Source: Komagataeibacter europaeus LMG 18890 (lineage in GTDB: Bacteria; Pseudomonadota; Alphaproteobacteria; Acetobacterales; Acetobacteraceae). Taken from it: 32,908 nt of DNA. Shown in pieces: positions 29,666-32,908 of this stretch (the first letter of the stretch is position 1; each line of letters opens with the position of its first letter). The notes under the pieces are model-generated. The model saw only the letters and a program-made list of their open reading frames with translations, made no database searches and had not been told where the DNA came from. The stretch is taken from positions 1 to 32,908 of the forward strand of contig NZ_CADP01000032.1 in NCBI RefSeq assembly GCF_000285295.1. The letters run 5' to 3'. Made by a program: the position numbers and the translations under genes.

Positions 29666-31018
29666 ATGGGTGTTCCGGTGATTTTGTTTTTTTCTGGCCT
29701 GATCGCGCTTGTCCTTCTGGTCGCACTTAATATCTTCATTTCCCTGTCTGAAATATCATTTGCCGCCGCACGTGACGCACGCCTGCGTTCGCGCGCGGAA
29801 GCGGGCGATGAACGGGCCACCGCGTTCCTGAAGCTGCGGCGCAACAGCGGGCAGGTCATGACCGTGCTGCAGATATGCCTCAATGGCGTGGGCGTGCTGG
29901 GCGGCATGATCAGTTCGGAAATGATCGCGCCATCCGTCACCCATGGGCTGATGGGGTGGGGCCTGCCGGCCCCGACCGCGGAAACGCTGGCCTCGGTCTT
30001 CGGGTTCGTGCTGGTGACGGGGCTGTTCGTGCTGTTTGCCGACCTGCTGCCCAAACGTGTCGCCATGAACGCGCCCGACAAGATCGCCCTGGCTGTCGGC
30101 TGGTTTCCGGCTGCCGCGCTAAAGCTGCTCTATCCCATCGTCTGGGTGTTTTCCAAGATGTCGGACGCCATCCTGCGCGCCCTGAAGATCCCGGCGGCAT
30201 CAGCGGTCGAACCGGTCACGCCAGAGGACCTGCGCGCGATCCTGGCCGCGGGCACGGCGTCGGGCGTGCTTTTGGAACAGGAACACCAGATGATCCAGAA
30301 CGTGCTGGGCCTGCAGGACCGTTCCATCACGTCCGCCATGACCCCGCGTGATGAAATCGTCTTCCTCGACCTGCAGGAAACAATCGAGGAGCAGAAGACC
30401 AAGGTCCGCGCCAAGCCCTATTCACGCTATCCCCTGTGCAATGGGGGGCTGGACAATGTCGTCGGCTCCATCCGCGCGGAAGACGTGCTGGCGGCCGTGG
30501 TGGACCGTGACCCGACCCAGCCGCCCGCCAAGGGGCCGCAGGGCGCGCTGTCCAGTGGCAACGCGATCTTCCAGGTGCGGCGGGATGTCCTGTCCGTGCC
30601 CGAGACGATCAACCTGTGGGACACGCTGGCGCAGTTCGACACGCATGGCGCGGGCTTCGCGCTGGTGGTGAACGAATACGGGCTGGTTGTCGGGCTGATT
30701 ACCTTCAAGGACATCATGGGTGCCCTGATGGGCGGCCTTGCCAACCCGTTCGAGGAACAGCTGATCGTGCGGCGTGACGCCAATTCATGGCTGATCGACG
30801 GCGCTGCCTCCATCGGTGACGTACGTCGCGAACTGGAGGCCGCCGATCTGGATGAAGCCGGGCCATTCGACACCATTGGCGGTTTTGTCATGCACCGCCT
30901 GCGCCGCATGGCGCGCAAGGCCGACCGGGTGGATACGCTGGGTTTCCGTTTCGAGGTGGTTGACGTGGAAGGCTTCCGCATCAACCAGCTGCTCGTCACC
31001 CGGCTGACCGGGCAGTAA
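29666..31018 (+). CDS. CNNM/HlyC-CorC family membrane protein with CBS domains
   Basis: The product is 450 residues from ATG 29666. Domain order: four-helix DUF21/CNNM membrane part (VILFFSGLIALVLLVALNIF, SLSEISFAAARDARLRS, then LASVFGFVLVTGLFVLFADL and LPKRVAMNAPD), a CBS pair (MTPRDEIVFLDLQE to VVNEYGLVVGLITFKDIMGA), and the C-terminal CorC_HlyC transporter-associated domain (LIDGAASIGDVRRELEA onward). This is the YtfL/YfjD-like layout. Family members are linked to Mg2+ or polyamine handling. The start has no clear Shine-Dalgarno, while TGCTATATTG at 29641-29650 looks like an extended -10 box, so the leader may be only about ten bases long. An in-frame TTG lies at 29648. Confidence 0.88.
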   Translation: MGVPVILFFSGLIALVLLVALNIFISLSEISFAAARDARLRSRAEAGDERATAFLKLRRNSGQVMTVLQICLNGVGVLGGMISSEMIAPSVTHGLMGWGLPAPTAETLASVFGFVLVTGLFVLFADLLPKRVAMNAPDKIALAVGWFPAAALKLLYPIVWVFSKMSDAILRALKIPAASAVEPVTPEDLRAILAAGTASGVLLEQEHQMIQNVLGLQDRSITSAMTPRDEIVFLDLQETIEEQKTKVRAKPYSRYPLCNGGLDNVVGSIRAEDVLAAVVDRDPTQPPAKGPQGALSSGNAIFQVRRDVLSVPETINLWDTLAQFDTHGAGFALVVNEYGLVVGLITFKDIMGALMGGLANPFEEQLIVRRDANSWLIDGAASIGDVRRELEAADLDEAGPFDTIGGFVMHRLRRMARKADRVDTLGFRFEVVDVEGFRINQLLVTRLTGQ

Positions 31019-31029
31019 CCGTCACGGGG

Positions 31030-31230
31030 TCATGGTCGTCCCATGCCGCCCCCGCCGCCCATATAGGGGCCACCGTATCCGCGCCCGGGACCGCCATATC
31101 CGTTTCCGTACCCGCCACGGTGATAGCCGTCATATCCACCGCGGTGGTGATGGTGATAGTGGCCATCATGGCACCCCGCGACGGACAGGCCGATGCTCAG
31201 GGCGATGAGTAACCTGATGGAACGTGTCAT
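31030..31230 (-). CDS. Small Gly/His/Tyr-rich lipoprotein
   Basis: The product is 66 residues. ATG 31230 is chosen over an upstream in-frame start at 31266 because GGAGGG lies seven bases before it. MTRSIRLLIALSIGLSVAGC is a lipoprotein signal with lipobox VAGC. The mature part starts CHDGHYHHHHRGGYDGYHRG and continues as Gly/Tyr repeats (GGYGNGYGGPGRGYGG). It is anchored in the outer or inner membrane. The histidine run could bind divalent metal; that is inference from composition, and low-complexity tails of this kind also occur in envelope proteins without metals. It is convergent to the CBS protein gene, with 11 bases between their stops. Confidence 0.7.
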   Translation of the reverse strand: MTRSIRLLIALSIGLSVAGCHDGHYHHHHRGGYDGYHRGGYGNGYGGPGRGYGGPYMGGGGGMGRP

Positions 31231-31305
31231 GGGAAAACCCTCCATTACCTGCCGTGACAACGCCATGGTGGTGCAAAGGTTTGGGCCACGCGGCCCGAAT
31301 ACATG

Positions 31306-32463
31306 CTAGCGGCTGCGTTTGCGTACGATCAGGCCATGCATGGCCCGGGCTTTTTTCAGGACGGGCTGGAAGGTCGCGCGATCCTTCTGGGCCAGATCGG
31401 TCAGCAAAGACGTGGCTTCATGCACCGTATGCAGGGCCGTGTCATAATCCTTGTAGGTAATCAGGTACTGCGTCAGGTCGAGCAGGCACTGCGCCAGCTG
31501 CGGGCGGAATTCCTGCGGGTGGTCGGTGACGAGGATGCGGTACAGCGACAGCGCTTCCTTCAGCGCCACCCGCGCCTGATCCAGCTGTTCCAGTCCGTTA
31601 TGGCATAAAAAGGTCTTGTACAGGCTGTCCGCGTAACCGGCGCGGTGGCGGTCGGGATCGCTGGCATACAGCCGGGCGTAGATGGCAGCCGCTTCCTGTG
31701 CGGATTCCAGGGCGTCCGCCCATGCGGGCACGCCGCCCTGCCACTGGCACGTGCATAACCGGACAAGAAAACAGGCAAGATCGGGCAGGAACTGTTCGGG
31801 ATATGCGTCGGCAAGCGTGCGGCACAGTTCCACGGCATCAAGGGTATCAGCCATGGAATCATCCCGGCCCGTCGCCGCCTGCCGCAGGCGGGGCAGGGCG
31901 CGCAGGCATTCGGCAAGCGGGGCTGAAAAATCGGCCGGTTCCTGTCTGGCCAGCCTGGAATACAGGTCGATCGCCTCCGTAACCGCCTGCAACGCGGCGG
32001 CATGCTGCCCCAGCGTGTCATGCAGGCTGGACGCACGGGCCAGGTTTGCCGCCAGCGCCGGTTCAAGCGCCCCGAGCGCGGGCGATGATATGGACGTATC
32101 CTGTTCAATCAGCCTGCGGAACCGGGATATGGCCGAGGTCGTGGACGCCAGCGAACCCTTGGTCTGTGCCAGATGCATCTGGCACATGCCCAGCACGCTG
32201 TATTTTTTGGCCAGTTCCCATTCAAGGCCTTCTTCGCCCCTGTCAATCAATTGCTGGTAGATGGCGATAATGGCTTCGGCCACCCGGCGCATGTCGTCAT
32301 ACTGGTCTTGGGTTTTGTAGATATAGGCCAGTATGTCCATGCTGCGCGCCAGGGCGACGTGGCGCTGGCAGTCGTCAATGATCTGTTTGTCCATGCGGCC
32401 GTGATGTACGGATATGGCGCGCTGGATGGCCTGCAATGCCTGCTCGGGCTGACCGTCTTGCAG
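31306..32463 (-). pseudogene. TPR-repeat protein, 5' end cut off by an insertion sequence
   Basis: The readable frame gives 386 codons on the - strand, from the IS junction near 32463 to the stop at 31306. Helical repeats of about 34 residues run through it: YDDMRRVAEAIIAIYQQLID, ELAKKYSVLGMCQMHLAQTK, HAAALQAVTEAIDLYSRLAR and LDQARVALKEALSLYRILVT. Reading upstream, LQDGQPEQALQAIQRAI is clear TPR sequence that is then interrupted by TAA (32464-32466 on the + strand as TTA), created at the IS border. The start codon and first part must lie beyond the IS, outside the window. The protein probably mediated protein contacts in a larger assembly; its partners are unknown. Confidence 0.8.
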
Positions 32464-32908
32464 TTACCCACAAATCTGCTGTTCTTGAATTTTGTGCTTG
32501 ATGCAGATGAATCTGTTGTGATTCCTTTTCTGTCACCTTTATGCAGGCGGGGTGTGAGAATGGTACAGGATTGGGTCATACAGGAAATATCCGGATCTGA
32601 CCTTGGCGACGAGCGCCTGAACAGGCGTCTGGGCACGATGCTCGCGGCACTTGCTGAACGACCGGGCAAGTCTCTCCCGACGGCATTTCAGGATTGGTCT
32701 GCGACCAAGGCAGCATATAGATTTTTTGCAAATGCAAATGTAAGCGAAGACAAAATCCTTGAAGGGCATTTTTCTGCTACCGCCCAGCGTTTCGATGCGA
32801 CTGCAGGGCCAGTCCTGATCCTGCAGGATACAACGGAGTTTTCCTTCACCCGAGCATCTCCCGAAAAGATCGGGTTTACCAAGGTCTCTACGGGAGGCAG
32901 GGAAAAAA
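32464..32908 (+). mobile_element. IS4-family (Tn5/IS50-like) insertion sequence, left part
   Basis: Composition and coding content change at about 32464, where the TPR frame ends. The outer segment (TTACCCACAAATCTG onward) should be the left terminal inverted repeat, but its exact first base cannot be fixed without the right end. The element continues past the window edge, so its length and target duplication are not visible. Confidence 0.75.
32560..32908 (+). CDS. IS4-family transposase, N-terminal part
   Basis: The frame starts at ATG 32560 and runs off the window after 116 residues. MVQDWVIQEISGSDLGDERL, then NRRLGTMLAALAERPGKSLP and QDWSATKAAYRFFANANVSE, match the Tn5-type transposase DNA-binding domain (pattern DLGDxRLNxRL...WAxTKAAYRFF). 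LILQDTTEFSFT contains the first catalytic aspartate of the DDE triad (QDTTE, compare the Tn5 transposase family). The rest of the catalytic domain is outside. It reads away from the disrupted TPR gene. I cannot tell whether the element is intact. Confidence 0.88.
   Translation, partial: MVQDWVIQEISGSDLGDERLNRRLGTMLAALAERPGKSLPTAFQDWSATKAAYRFFANANVSEDKILEGHFSATAQRFDATAGPVLILQDTTEFSFTRASPEKIGFTKVSTGGREK

Overview
The window is GC-rich chromosomal DNA from an alphaproteobacterium. I infer an acetic acid bacterium (Acetobacteraceae, most like Komagataeibacter/Gluconacetobacter) from codon use, gene families and intergenic repeat style; no rRNA or other taxonomic marker is present, so this is inference. 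I saw no tRNA, rRNA, CRISPR array or prophage.

Layout. (1) Positions 1-1960 hold small genes: a decayed KGG-type stress protein, a secreted DUF4142 protein with a clear terminator, and a short one-helix membrane protein. (2) Positions 1959-17311 are a seven-gene storage-sugar cluster, all on the + strand: glgP, glgA, glgB, glgX, treZ, malQ, treY. From glgB onward the genes overlap by 4 to 8 bases, so they are translationally coupled. GlgA and GlgB build glycogen. GlgX, GlgP and MalQ debranch, phosphorolyse and rearrange it. TreY and TreZ turn the reducing end of maltodextrins into trehalose. No ADP-glucose pyrophosphorylase (glgC) lies in the window. The treY reading frame is broken near its 3' end at a run of seven G.

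(3) Positions 17397-19165 hold the most unusual locus: a twin-arginine-type exported flavoprotein of the D-amino-acid oxidase family, followed with a one-base overlap by a small secreted cytochrome c. The flavoprotein has the canonical C-terminal DAO signature in front of the FAD-binding Rossmann motif, so the fold appears circularly permuted, yet the substrate-binding Tyr/Tyr/Arg/Gly set can still be matched. I read the pair as a periplasmic amino-acid dehydrogenase that passes electrons to cytochrome c.

(4) Positions 19400-22240 carry small hypothetical proteins and an orphan GT-A-type glycosyltransferase. (5) Positions 22548-31230 carry a large MscS-family channel, a convergent mntH-type Mn/Fe transporter with a candidate metal-regulator operator over its start region, an acyl-CoA dehydrogenase-like flavoprotein, a Tas-like aldo/keto reductase, a CBS/CorC-type membrane protein and a small Gly/His/Tyr-rich lipoprotein. 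(6) At the right edge a TPR-protein gene on the - strand is cut by an IS4-family (Tn5-like) insertion sequence whose transposase runs off the window.
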